From positions 124,001-188,000 of the forward strand of contig NZ_JACJPP010000002.1 of assembly GCF_014696135.1 (NCBI RefSeq): DNA of 64,000 bases, read 5' to 3'. Positions 26,901-38,000 of the stretch are shown piece after piece. A model generated the notes under the pieces. The model was not told the DNA's origin. It ran no database searches and saw only the letters and a program-made list of their open reading frames with translations. Position numbers and translations under genes: made by a program. The number at the start of each line of letters is the position of its first letter. Position 1 is the first letter of the stretch. This DNA comes from Nodosilinea sp. FACHB-141 (lineage in GTDB: Bacteria; Cyanobacteriota; Cyanobacteriia; Phormidesmidales; Phormidesmidaceae).

Positions 26901-27606
26901 CAACTGGATACTGGCCGGGTTGATGACAACGGCAATGGTGAGCAACCTGGGGCTGCCGGTGGCGATCGCCCAGCCCGCCCCCGAGCCATCCCTGGCGTTT
27001 GAGCAGGTGTTTGACTTCTTTCGCGGCGAGGTTCGAGACCGTCGCCGGGGCCAAATCAGCGGCTCTAGACCGGTGAGGGATATCGAACCTCCCTGTCTAA
27101 TCAACCCTGGCGATAGCGAAATCCTCTGGTACCAGAAGCCGTTGTTTGTGCTGCGGGGAGACATAGCTCAGATTGAGGTGCAACCCCAGGGTAACGCTGT
27201 CGCATCACCCTGGAATGCCGAACCAACGGCAACCGAGTCAGGCCTGCTGACCGCAGCCTACGATGGCGAGCCCCTGCGGCTGGGCAGACTCTACAACCTG
27301 CTGATCTATGAAAACCAGCCGATCTTCGGCCCAGTGCAAACAGTGCAAATTCCCTTTCGGGTAATGGCCGCGGGGGAGGAGCGCGATCGCGTTGCCGCCG
27401 ATCTCGACCAGCTCACCGCTGAGCTAGCTACTGAGGAAGCCGATGCTGAGGCGATCGCCCAGGCCAAAGCCAACTACTTTCTCGAAAATGAGCTGCCCGC
27501 TGATGCCCTGCAAATTCTTTTCACCGTTGCAGCCCCCTCCGAAGAACTGGTCGCTGCCCGCGAAGCCCTAGCCGCCGATATTTGCAGTGAGGAGTTACGG
27601 CCCTAA
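26890..27606 (+). CDS. Secreted DUF928-like protein
   Basis: The 238-residue protein starts at a GTG with AAGGAGG 7 nt upstream, inside the end of the CHAT-CHASE2 gene. The N-terminus (ILAGLMTTAMVSNLGLPVAIA) is a signal peptide. The mature part has an Arg-rich segment (RDRRRGQISGSRP), a beta-rich middle (PLFVLRGDIAQIEV) and a helical C-terminus, AANYFLENELPADALQILF in style. The order matches DUF928 proteins and its position after CHAT-CHASE2 fits, but the sequence is divergent. A clearer DUF928 member is at 31954-32742. Function is unknown. Confidence 0.7.
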   Translation: MSNNNWILAGLMTTAMVSNLGLPVAIAQPAPEPSLAFEQVFDFFRGEVRDRRRGQISGSRPVRDIEPPCLINPGDSEILWYQKPLFVLRGDIAQIEVQPQGNAVASPWNAEPTATESGLLTAAYDGEPLRLGRLYNLLIYENQPIFGPVQTVQIPFRVMAAGEERDRVAADLDQLTAELATEEADAEAIAQAKANYFLENELPADALQILFTVAAPSEELVAAREALAADICSEELRP

Positions 27607-27780
27607 CGCACGCCATCCCTATCATCTGTCCAAACCGCTGGTGTAAGAGGCCTCACCAGTAGCGATAAAGTCTGTTTACAGAGGTTATACCGCTGTCATG
27701 TTGCTCGATCGTTAAGAGTGAGCCGGACTCAGCTTAGGCCTGTGGTAGGGTTGCCATGAACTATGCTCTAAACCGCATCT

Positions 27781-30700
27781 ATGGCTATTTTTCCTGCTTT
27801 GAGCAAAACCTTGCTGACAAGGTCACTCCCGCTGACTACGACCCTGGTTTTGCTCTCAATAACAGGAGCACCGCCAGCCCAGGCGCAAGTTACGCCCGAT
27901 GTCACCCTGGGTAATGAGTCTTCTACCGTGACCCCTAATGTGCCGGTGCGCGGCAGCGAAGCTGACCTGATTGAAGGCGGTGCCCTGCGCGGCAGCAACC
28001 TGTTCCACAGTTTTCTAGAGTTCAACGTCGATGCCGGGCAGCGGCTTTACTTCGCTAACCCAGTAGGGGTCGAGTCCATTCTCAGCCGCATTACTGGGGG
28101 CAACCCCTCGGCCATTTTTGGCACCCTGGGGGTCGATGGCGCGGCAGATTTATTTTTGATCAACCCCAACGGGCTGGTGTTCGGCGAAACCGCCACCCTC
28201 GATATCCAAGGTTCGTTCTACGCCAGCACTGCCGAGGCCATTCCTTTGGGCGACGGGGTCTACAGCGCCACGGCCCCAGAGCAGAGCAGCCTGCTGACGG
28301 TGAACCCCAGCGCTCTATTTAGCAACTATTTAAGCGAGTCGTCTGGCAATATCGAAAGCCGAGCACCGCTGGCTGCAGGCGAAAACCTCACCCTGGCCGC
28401 CAACCAACTTGACTTGCAGCGGCAGGTAGCAGCAGGAGGCGATTTAACCCTGCTAGGCAATACCGTGCAGATTCGCGATGCGGTAGATGCGCCGTTTGTG
28501 GGGTTTGCCGGGGGCGATCTGCTGGTGCAGGGCAATGAGCAGGTGGATATTGTGGCCCTCAGCCACCCCGACAGCGGACTGTATAGCTATGGCAATATGG
28601 TGCTGCGATCGCAAAACCCCGTCGGCGGCGACGCCCACTACTGGAGCGGCAGCAACTTCACCGTAGAAACCCTCAACGGCAGCGGTGGCAGCCTCTACAG
28701 CCCCATCGACCCAGTTATCCGCACCTTTGGCAATGTCTTTATTGAGACCTACGTGGGCAGTTCACTGCACATTTTGGCTGGGGGTAACGTTACTCTTGGC
28801 ACTGTCGCAATCACGGCTCCTGATCCAGGGAATTTGGGAATTGATTTTTTGCAAGAGACCGTTACGCTCTCAGATGGCACAGTAGTCCAAGTTGATGGCG
28901 GTGCTCAGCCTACATTAGACGTGCGATCTGGGGTACGCCCAGAAATACTCGGGACACCGCCCTTGGATATATTGACAGGTTTTGATCAATCTACTGACAG
29001 AATCTTTGGCGAACAATTCGTCACAAATTTTCCTTCAAGTGCAGACATCAATATTGGTGATGTTTTGATTACAGCACCAAACAGTTTGGTACTGCTAACA
29101 AACCAATACCAATTCAACACGGACTTGGCTAAAGGCAGCATCACAGTCACAGGTGAGGGAATTTTGGGCCGTGGCATTGATGTCAGCAATCCTATCGGGC
29201 AGGGGGGGTTAGTATATTTTGATGCTCGCGCAGATGTTTCTTTAATTAATAGTTTTATTAATACTACCTCTATAGAAAACGGAGGGAATGTGGTGATTAA
29301 TGCTGGTAATAATGCTCGTTTTGATGGTGCCAACGGCAACCGTCTTACAGGGATATTTGCTAACCTCAATGTAGGAGGGAAAGGCGCTGGCGGTAACATT
29401 CTCATCAATGCGGATAATCTAGAAGTTTTGAATGGTGCACGAATAAATGCGCTAGTTTTGGGTGCAGGGCGAGGGGGTAACGTTTTATTTGATATTCGTG
29501 ACACTGCCCAGTTTATTGGTGCTAACCCCTTTAACGGCAGAGCTAGCGGCGCATTAAGCAGTATTGAAGCTGGGGGGCAGGGTCAAGGCGGCAGTGTGCA
29601 GATCAGCGCTCGTAACCTCGAAGTGCTTGATGGAGCACAGTTGTTTGCCAGCACCTTAGGGCTAGGCGATGCAGGCAACGTAGTTTTAAAGATTGAGGAA
29701 CTGGCTCGGTTTTCTGGATTCAATGCCTTTAATAGCAGACCTAGTGGTGTATTTAGCCGTATTGAACCTGACGGGGAAGGTCAGGGTGGCAATGTGCAGA
29801 TCAGCGCTCGCAACCTTGAAGTTCGTGACGGGGCGCAGTTAAGTGCCGGTACTTTTGGATTGGGAAATGCAGGTAACGTAATTTTGGATGTTGAGGAGCT
29901 GGTTCAGTTTGTTGGTGTTAACCCCCTTAATAACAACCCTAGCGGCGCATTTAGCAGTATTGAGCTTGATGCAAAAGGCCAAGGGGGCAACGTGCAGATT
30001 AGCGCTCGTAACCTTGAAGTTCTTGATGGGGCACGGTTGTTTGCCGGTAGTTTGGGGCTAGGAGATGCAGGCGATGTGATTTTGGAGATTGAGGAGCTGG
30101 CTCAGCTTAGTGGTTCTAACCCCCTCAATAGTATTTCTAGTCGCGTTGATAGCAGTGTTGGATCTAGCGGAGAAGGCCAAGGTGGCAATGTGCAAATTAG
30201 CGCTCGCAACCTCGAAGTCCTTAACGGGGCGCAGTTATTTGCTGGTAGTTTAGGGCTGGGTGATGCAGGCGATGTGATTTTAGAGATTGAAGAACTGGCT
30301 CAGTTTAATGGTTCTAATTCTCTCAATGGCAGACCTAGCGGCGCATTTAGCAGTATTGAGATTGATGGAGAAGGCCAAGGTGGCAATGTGCAAATTAGCG
30401 CCCGCAATCTCGAAGTCCTTAATGGAGCGCAGCTAAGTGCAGGTGCTTTTGGGCCGGGGGATGCAGGTAGCGTCATCCTCAAAATTGAAGAACTGGCTCA
30501 GTTTAATGGTTCTAATTCTCTCAATGGCAGACCTAGCGGTGCATTTAGCAGTATTGAGCTTGATGGGGAAGGCCAAGGCGGCAATGTGCAAATTAGCGCC
30601 CGCAATCTCGAAGTCCTTAATGGGGCATTGTTAAGTACTGCAACATTAGGGTTAGGAGATGCAGGCAGCGTGATTTTGAATATCGAGGAGCTAGCCAGGT

Positions 30701-31979
30701 TTGCTGGCTTTGACCCTGTTGACGGTAGCTCGGGGGGCGTTTTTAGCAGTGTTCAAGTTACTGGAGAAGGTAAGGGTGGTAATGTGAAAATTAGTGCCCG
30801 TAATCTCGAAGTTCTCAGTGGAACACAATTAGTCACTGGTACTTTGGGGCTAGGAGATGCAGGCAATGTGATCCTAGAGATTGAGGAATTAGCTCTGTTT
30901 GTCGGTTCCAACCCCTCAATAGAAGAACCAGTGGTGTATTCAGCAGTGTTGAGCCTAGTGGGCAAGGCCAAGGCGGCAATATAGAGATTAACGCCCGCAA
31001 CCTCGAAGTCCTCAGCGGGGCGCAGTTGGTTGCCGGTATTTTTGGGGTAGGGGATGCGGGTAATATAATTTTAGGGATTAAGGAATTAGCTCATTTTGGT
31101 GGTATTGGCTCCATTAATGGCAACCCTAGCGGAGCTTTTAGCAACATAGCACCCGGAGGAGAAGGTCAGGGTGGAAATGTACAGATTTCTGCTAGAAATT
31201 TAGAGGTTTTTCAAGGAGCAGCCTTAGTCGCTAACAGCTTCGGCAGTAATGATGCTGGAGATATTAGTTTGTCAATTCTAGAGAGCCTATTAGTTGATAA
31301 CGGAACTATTACAACTAGTGCGGAGGCAGCATTGGGAGGACAAGTAAATATTCAGGCAGGCCGGGTCATTCTTAGGAATGATGGAGATATTCAAACTTTT
31401 GTGGGTCGAGGTGATGGGGGTGGCGGCAACATTACGATCGCATCCAATTTCCTCATCGCTCTCGAAGACAGCGATATTCTGGCCTTTTCTTCCGATGGTC
31501 GCGGCGGCATCATTGACCTCAGCCGCACCACCTTTTTTGGGCAAAATCCCAGCATTTCTGTAAGCAACCTAAGCCTAAACGAGCTGCTAGATTTAGACGG
31601 CAACGATCGCGTCGATATCAACGCCACCGGCGGCATCGAGTCGGGGCAAATCTTTGTAGGCAACGCCACCTTTGTCGAAAACAGCCTGACGGCCCTGACC
31701 GACGCCCTTGTTGACACCAGTGCCCTCACCGCTGGGAGCTGCATTGCCCGCAGCCAGGACAGCTTAGGCTCCTTCGTGGTTACCGGGGGTGACGGGTTGC
31801 CCTCTACCCCTGGCGATGGGGGCATCTCAGCCTATCCTACCGGCACGGTGCGTGCCCTAGACGAGCCTACGGCCACCAGCATTCAAGAGCCCGATGGCGT
31901 GTACCAACTCCCCGACGGTCGCCTGGTGCTGGGCCGGGCCTGCGACCAGGGCACTACTCTTGCTCGGCCAAGTAGCTGA
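27781..31979 (+). pseudogene. Two-partner-secretion exoprotein (TpsA, filamentous haemagglutinin type), frameshifted
   Basis: A signal peptide (LVLLSITGAPPAQAQ) leads into a TPS domain (NLFHSFLEFNVDAGQ, DLFLINPNGLVFG) that directs export through a TpsB pore. A beta-helix of 66-residue repeats follows, then a cyanobacterial C-terminal module (SCIARSQDSLGSF, EPDGVYQLPDGRLVL). The frame breaks at 30912-30915, where CCCC replaces the CCCCC found in sister repeats. Translation then stops at 30982-30984, and the rest continues in another frame to 31979. All other repeats are 198 bp while this one is 197 bp, so one base has been lost, or the assembly has an error. Restored, the protein would be about 1400 residues. 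As read, a 1067-residue exoprotein without its C-terminal module is made. Confidence 0.88.
29383..31361 (+). repeat. About ten tandem 198-bp units in the TpsA gene
   Basis: Units begin at the Gly-Gln-Gly-Gly codons at 29383, 29581, 29779, 29977, 30175, 30373, 30571, 30769, 30966 and 31164. Spacing is 198 bp throughout except 197 bp between 30769 and 30966. Two units share long identical stretches (near 30290-30400 and 30490-30600), so recombination between them is likely. Confidence 0.88.
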
Positions 31980-32742
31980 GGCGATCGCTAAATAGAGAGA
32001 TGCCGTCGTTGGGGTTCAAAGCCTCCTGATCGGCCAACCCTGCCAGCAGGTCGCGGCGATAGGCGGCGGCCTCTGTAGAAACTGGAGTCTCAGAGAGTAG
32101 GGCGATCGCATCGTACCAGAGCCCGTCTGCGATCGCCTGCTCGGCGCGATCGACCAGATTGCCCTGCCCCATCGCAGCCCCACTCGTTGCGGCCACCACC
32201 TGTAGGTCGGCCTCATCTAGCGCCACCTGGGAAGGTCGTCCTGGGTTGCACTGCAAAATCACCTTCCAGCGGTAGGTGCTGCCCACCGTTAGCGCGGGTT
32301 CGTCATCAGGCAGAGTAAACAACTTGTAACCGGGCTGGCTTTCTCCCAGATTGAAGGTTTTGACCGGCGTTAACTCGTCACCCTCGGCTGCCGCATACTG
32401 ATAGAGCTGAAGCTGCATTTGGTAAGGGGTTTCGTCGGGCACGTACCAGACCAAAGTGGGGCGACTCGCCGCCGTTGCGCCAATGTGTGACTGAGGGGCC
32501 AGCGCCGTGAGGTTGATGGGGGCACTGCCATCGCAACCGCCTCGGGTGCCGCCGCCTACCGTGCGGCGAGGTGCTCGAGACGTGGGCGGCGGCTCATAAC
32601 CACGGCGATTTGAGCTTTGAGCGATCAGAAGGGGAGCATTTAAGGTCACCTCATTGCCCCAGCTGGGGTTGCCCACCGATAGAAAAATGCCGGTCAGGCT
32701 GCTGACAGTCAAAAGTGCCGCCGCGATCGCTGGTTTGTGCAT
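31954..32742 (-). CDS. DUF928 family secreted protein
   Basis: The 262-residue protein has a signal peptide (AIAAALLTVSSLTGIFL) and an Arg/Gly-rich linker (RAPRRTVGGGTRGGC). The DUF928 core contains LTALAPQSHIGATAASRPTLVWYVPD, YQMQLQLYQY, and a beta-rich section with TYRWKVILQCNP. The C-terminal helices (AEQAIADGLWYDAIALLSE) are TPR-like. The family is nearly confined to cyanobacteria and has no known activity. It is convergent with the frameshifted TpsA gene, overlapping its end by 26 bp. Exported location together with neighbouring TPS and CHASE2 genes suggests an envelope role. Confidence 0.85.
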   Translation of the reverse strand: MHKPAIAAALLTVSSLTGIFLSVGNPSWGNEVTLNAPLLIAQSSNRRGYEPPPTSRAPRRTVGGGTRGGCDGSAPINLTALAPQSHIGATAASRPTLVWYVPDETPYQMQLQLYQYAAAEGDELTPVKTFNLGESQPGYKLFTLPDDEPALTVGSTYRWKVILQCNPGRPSQVALDEADLQVVAATSGAAMGQGNLVDRAEQAIADGLWYDAIALLSETPVSTEAAAYRRDLLAGLADQEALNPNDGISLFSDRLSYLAEQE

Positions 32743-32902
32743 CCCTAATTACCGTTCTGTAGGTGTGCTCCTAAGATTAAATGAGCGGCCCAGCGAATCA
32801 GCAAAATTTTGCGCCAGTTCATCGACGCTTAACGGTCACTGGCGTTGCCGGTTTCGGTAAAGGGCGATCGCCCTTGGGCAAGGTTTACCTCTCGTCACCT
32901 CA

Positions 32903-34789
32903 TCAGGTCAGGCCCCTAAACCCCAGACGACGCTGAACGACCAGGGGCCACCGCAGTTCGCAACAGGTGCCCGCGCTGCTAAACTCGCGCTTAAACTGCC
33001 CGTTCAATCGCTGGGCCAGCTGTTTGGCCTGGCGGGTGCCCCAGCCCGTACCCGCAGGGGAGGTGTTGAGAGAGTAGGGCCCCTGGCCGTTGTCGATCAC
33101 CTGAATCAGGTTTTCGGTGTCGGTGGCCTGGCAGACGACAGTGAGGCGGGTCACGTTCACGCCGTGCTTGCCGACATTGAGCAGGGCCTCTTCTAAAAAC
33201 TGACAGAGGCCCTGCCGGTCGTCAGCCGAAAGGCCCAGGGTGCTGAGGGGTTCAAAGGTGACCACCTTAAGCTTGAGCGATCGCAGCCCTGGAAAGTCTT
33301 GCTCGCCCCGCGCCAGAGTCGCTGTGTAGGTGTTCCAAAGCTGCTCGTGCAGGGGAATGGCCTCGCTTTCCGGCGGCGCGGCAGCGGGCAGACTTTCGCG
33401 AATATCGCGCAGCTCCTGATTGAGGCGCTCTAGCCTGGGTCGGGCTTCGGCCCAGGAGGCGGGTTCGGCCTCCCGCAGTAGCAGGGCCAGGGTTTGCAGG
33501 GGACCGTTGTGAATGGCGCTGTAGGTTTGGTCAATAATTTGCTGGCGCTCTGCAATGCTCGATCGCAGGGTTTGGTCATACAGATAAAACCCCGGCAGCA
33601 CCAGCCCATTGACGCTAAACACTACTAGCGTTGGCACCAGCGGTATCCACCAGCCCCCCAGCCACAGCAGGCCAAAGCTCACCCCCACCAGACCCAAACC
33701 AATCAGGCCCATCGTCAACAGGTACCAGGAGGGCGATCTGACTCCCCAGATCAGCACCGTGCCCACCCCGCCCCACAGCACGATCCATAGATACTCCAGG
33801 CCGTCGGGCCAGGGGCGCAGCAGGGGGCGATCGTCCAACACTGCACTCACCAATTGGCTGGTGGCGTGGGCCTGCATCACTACTCCATACACCAGCCCTG
33901 GACTGTCCACCGCCACCGCTACCGAGTTGAGAAAGTCCTTCGCGCTCGACGAGGTAATGCCCACCAGCACAATGGCATCCTCAATCCAGGTAGGGTCTAC
34001 GCTGCCATCGAGCACCTGCTGCAATGACACCCGCCGAAAGGGCTGAGGGCCACTGCGCCCGTTGAGCAACACCTGGTGCCCCCCGGCATCGGTCCTCACA
34101 TAACCGCCCGCATGGGGAGAAATCTGAGAAAATTCCGTAGCCCCAAAGCGCATAGCCCAGGGGTCACGCAGGCCATTTTCCAAAGTTAGCCCCTCTGCCT
34201 GCAAATAGGTCTCCGCCAGCCGCAGCGCCAGCGAAAACCGAAACTCTCCTACTGCATTAGGCGACCCCAGCAGAACCCGGCGCACAAACCCATCGTCGTC
34301 CTGGGGAAAATCCACAAACCCCACCTGCTCCGGGGGCAGGTAGGCTGGCCCCGCCACCGGCGGATTGCTCAAAATATTCTCAATGGCGATCGCATAGGGC
34401 AGAGTCGCCAGAGTTTCGACCAAGGCCGCATGACCCGGCTCCACCGCCATATCGCGGTAAATGTCGATGCCCACCGCACGGGGCCGATGCACCGCCAGGG
34501 TTTGCAGCAGCTCGGCCAGCACGCCATCGGGCACAGGATAGGTGCCCAGCCGCTGAATATCAGCTTCGTCAATGCTGACAATCAGTACCCGCTCGTCTGT
34601 AGCTTCGGCCGGTCGCCAGCGTAGCAGCTGGTCCAACATCTTCAGCTCCAGACCCTGAAACAGCCCCAGCAGTCGAGCACCTACCACCAGCCCCAGCACC
34701 ACCACACCGGGCACCACCTGCCGCCACGGCAGTTTCCCTGCTGGGGAACGGCGCTGCCAACTGTGCCGAAGTTCGTCAAAGGGTTTCAT
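32903..34789 (-). CDS. CHASE2-domain histidine kinase
   Basis: The 628-residue protein has an N-terminal membrane helix (VVPGVVVLGLVVGARLLGLF), an extracytoplasmic CHASE2 domain (VLIVSIDEADIQRLG, AVGIDIYRD), and two to three helices at about 330-400. The DHp segment carries His427 in SAIHNGPLQTL. The C-terminal ATPase has N538 in EEALLNVGKHG, DNGQG at 566-570 and GTGWGTRQAKQLAQRL. The His and ATP-binding boxes are intact, so it should autophosphorylate. The likely partner is the NarL-type regulator at 41939-42598; this pairing is inferred from family habit, as kinases with this short DHp usually act on NarL-type regulators. The gene is divergent from the second TpsA gene. Confidence 0.88.
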   Translation of the reverse strand: MKPFDELRHSWQRRSPAGKLPWRQVVPGVVVLGLVVGARLLGLFQGLELKMLDQLLRWRPAEATDERVLIVSIDEADIQRLGTYPVPDGVLAELLQTLAVHRPRAVGIDIYRDMAVEPGHAALVETLATLPYAIAIENILSNPPVAGPAYLPPEQVGFVDFPQDDDGFVRRVLLGSPNAVGEFRFSLALRLAETYLQAEGLTLENGLRDPWAMRFGATEFSQISPHAGGYVRTDAGGHQVLLNGRSGPQPFRRVSLQQVLDGSVDPTWIEDAIVLVGITSSSAKDFLNSVAVAVDSPGLVYGVVMQAHATSQLVSAVLDDRPLLRPWPDGLEYLWIVLWGGVGTVLIWGVRSPSWYLLTMGLIGLGLVGVSFGLLWLGGWWIPLVPTLVVFSVNGLVLPGFYLYDQTLRSSIAERQQIIDQTYSAIHNGPLQTLALLLREAEPASWAEARPRLERLNQELRDIRESLPAAAPPESEAIPLHEQLWNTYTATLARGEQDFPGLRSLKLKVVTFEPLSTLGLSADDRQGLCQFLEEALLNVGKHGVNVTRLTVVCQATDTENLIQVIDNGQGPYSLNTSPAGTGWGTRQAKQLAQRLNGQFKREFSSAGTCCELRWPLVVQRRLGFRGLT

Positions 34790-35042
34790 AGGGCTAAGGG
34801 ATTACGTGACGGTCAGGACGGGTGAAATCACCGCTAAGCCAAGCCTACAAAACCTTAGCGCTAGAACGTTGCAGAGTTACGTTAACCCGCTTGCTGAAAC
34901 CTACGCAATGTCGTCTAGGGCAGGACAAGTTCGTCAGGTTCGCAGATTCAACCCCGTTAAACCATGCGCTGATCTCAAGGTTCGACCGTCTCAAAACTGA
35001 GACAGATGCTAAAGTTTGGGTGCTTTTTCTCTGCCCCTGGTT

Positions 35043-38000
35043 ATGCCCTACTCTCCCCTTCCTGTCTGCGGCATGTTGGTGTTAGGGGCGATCGCCATCC
35101 TCCCCGCTGCTCCCCCCGCCCTGGCGCAGCTGGTGCCCGACGCCACCTTGGGGGTCGAAAGCTCAACGGTGACTCCCAATGCCCCCGTGCAAGGCAATCT
35201 CGTCGAGCTGATTGGCGGCGGCGCTGTGCAGGGCGACAATCTGTTCCACAGTTTTTTTGAGTTCAATGTGGATGCCGGGCAGCGGGTCTACTTTGCCAAC
35301 CCTGCCGGGGTTGAAGCCATCTTTAGCCGCATCACCGGGGGCAACCCGTCGAATATCTTTGGCACTCTGGGGGTCGATGGCGCAGCCGATTTGTTTTTGA
35401 TGAACCCCAACGGGCTGGTGTTTGGCCCCGGTGCTCGGCTGGATGTGCAGGGAGCATTTACCGCGACAACGGCCAGCGCCATTCAGTTTGGCGAACAGGG
35501 CAGCTTTGGTGTCGCAGATCCAAACCCGCTGCCGATTCTCACCGTTGCCCCCTCAGCCCTCTGGTTTAATCAGCTCAATCAGGGATCTATCACTAGCCAA
35601 GGAATCCTAGGGGTCGAGGCTGGACAAAATCTTGTGTTGGCAGGCGGAAATCTTACGCTGGATGGCAGCATTTTAGACGTAGGTTCTGCGGTTGGGGGCC
35701 GCATTGAGCTAGCTGCTGTGGCCGGGAACGGTGCCGTAGCATTCGCCCCTAACGGTAGCTTGATTTTTCCAGAAACCATGGGACGGGCCGATATTCTGAT
35801 TGGTAATGATTCAGTGCTGGATGTTACCGCTAATGACGGCGGCAGTATTGCCCTAACTGGACGCAACATTACTATTTCTGACAGTCAGCTGAGTGCAGGT
35901 ATCCCCCCCGGGCTAGGCACTAGCCAAAGCCAAAGCGGCAATATACAGATCAGGGCAACTGAAACTATACGTATTGAGGACAATAGCTTAGTCAACAATG
36001 TTATTTTTACAGACGCGATAGGCAAGCTTGGCGATATTGAAATTGAAGCTGGTACACTCACTGCTCAGCGATCGCAAATTAGCAACAGCACCATCGGTTC
36101 TGGCAATGCCGGTAATATCAACATTCGGGTTGCGGAAAACATTGTCTTAGATGATGCCAATGTGTTTAGCCTTGGGGGCGAAGACGTAGCCGCCAATGGA
36201 GGGAATATCACGATTGATACGACCAATCTTTCACTGATTAATGGTGCTCAGATTAGTGCCAGCACATTTGGCATCGGAGTGCCTGGCAATGTAGTGGTTA
36301 ATGCTCGCGATCGCGTTAGCCTAGACGGTTTTCCCAGCGCCATTTTTAGCTCAGTTTTTGGCAGATCTCAATCCCCAGGAGGTGACATTCAAATCACAGC
36401 CAGGGAGCTATCTCTGACAAACAGCGCCAAACTAGATACGAGCGTCAATGGTCAGGGCAGTGGCGGCAACGTCGTCATTGATGTTCAAGATGGCCTAATT
36501 ATTGACGGAATTATTCAAGGCAGGCCCGGCAGTGCCATTTTTAGTACTATTGAGGAAGAAGGTACGGGCACAGCAGGTGATGTTAGAGTCACTGCTGGTT
36601 TTGTAGCATTGACCAACAGCGGTACTATTCAATCCCTAACACGCGGTCAGGGCAACGCTGGCAATATCTCTATCCAAGCTCGTGATTTCGTTTTATTGGA
36701 TGGCTTTGGCATTCGGGGCACTACAACTGTTCCAGGAACTGGCGAACCTAATTTTCTCATAATTCCAAGTTCGATTCAAAGTATCGTTACTGACGATGAA
36801 AATGCTTCAGGCAATGGTGGAGATATTTATGTTCAGGCTGGTAACTACATTTCGTTAAGCAACACCGCAAGAATTGAAAGTAGTATTGATTCGGAAACGG
36901 CGATCGGCAATGCTGGCAACATCACGTTGGAATCCGGCTCAGTTCTTATGGATAGGGGTCGGATTAACACGACGACTTTTGCTCAGGGGAATGCGGGAGA
37001 AATTATGATTAATGCTCGCGATCGCATTGCAGCAAATAATAGCTCTCGCATACAGTCCTCTACGTTTGGTGCTGGCAACGCTGGCAGTATTGAAATTTTG
37101 GCAATTGGCGAGGTTTCATTCGATAATGACTCAACTATCTTTAGCACAGTAGAACGCAGTGGTAGGGGTTCTGCTGGCAATGTTTTCATAGATTCAGCCT
37201 CACTGTCAATTACCAGAGGCTCTCAGTTTCTTGCCTATACTCTGGGTACAGGAAACGCTGGAAATATCTTGATTTCTGTGGCAGATTCAGCAGTATTCAA
37301 TGGGAAAAGCCCTGGTAATTTTTCGAGTGGAATTTTTGCATTTGCAGGAGAAGGAAGTGTCGGGGACGGAGGCGATATTCAAATTACGGCTCGATCACTT
37401 TCTCTCTCAGAAGGTCAGCTAACAGCTGTGACATCAGGAAACGGAAACGGAGGAAATATTTTACTCAATATTCAGGAAGAAACAGCTTTAGATAACGAAA
37501 CGCTTGTTTCAACAGCAGTGTACACCGATGCCAGGGGGGATGCGGGCAACATTCAGGTAAATACCGGAACGCTAACCGCTACCAATTTCGGGGCGTTTGA
37601 GTCGGATACTGATGGGTTTGGGAATGCAGGTAATATTACGTTGAACGTTCGCGGTGATGCCCAATTCTCCGGTGCGATCATCGCTGACAATCGCATTCGC
37701 TCGAGTGGGGCTAGCAGTTCTGTTAACAGAAACGGAGTCGGTGATGCTGGAACGATTCGATTGACGGCTAATTCAGTGTCGTTGACCGATTTAGCCGCTC
37801 TACAAACCAGCACTTTTGGCCAGGGAGACGGCGGCGATATTGTAGTGGAAGCCGCAGGTCGTGTCTTTCTAGATGACGCCCGGCTGGTTGCCATTGTGGG
37901 CGACGGAACGGGTCGATCTCGCATAGGCAATGGGGATGGCGGCACCATTCGCATTCAGGCTCAAGATTTGTCTTTGGTAAATGGCGCACAGCTTCAGACC

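Noticed and set aside
27641-27662. CTGGTG/CACCAG hairpin as terminator before TpsA
   Set aside because: It lacks a T-tract and the stem is only 6 bp.
29383-31361. CRISPR array
   Set aside because: Repeats are long, contiguous and coding, with no spacers; no cas genes occur in the window.
28326-31825. Minus-strand open frames across the first TpsA gene
   Set aside because: They are antisense by-products of the biased repeat sequence and have no independent support.
31026-31979. Separate gene starting at a TTG after the TpsA stop
   Set aside because: It has no ribosome binding site, starts mid-repeat, and continues the TpsA protein in a shifted frame.
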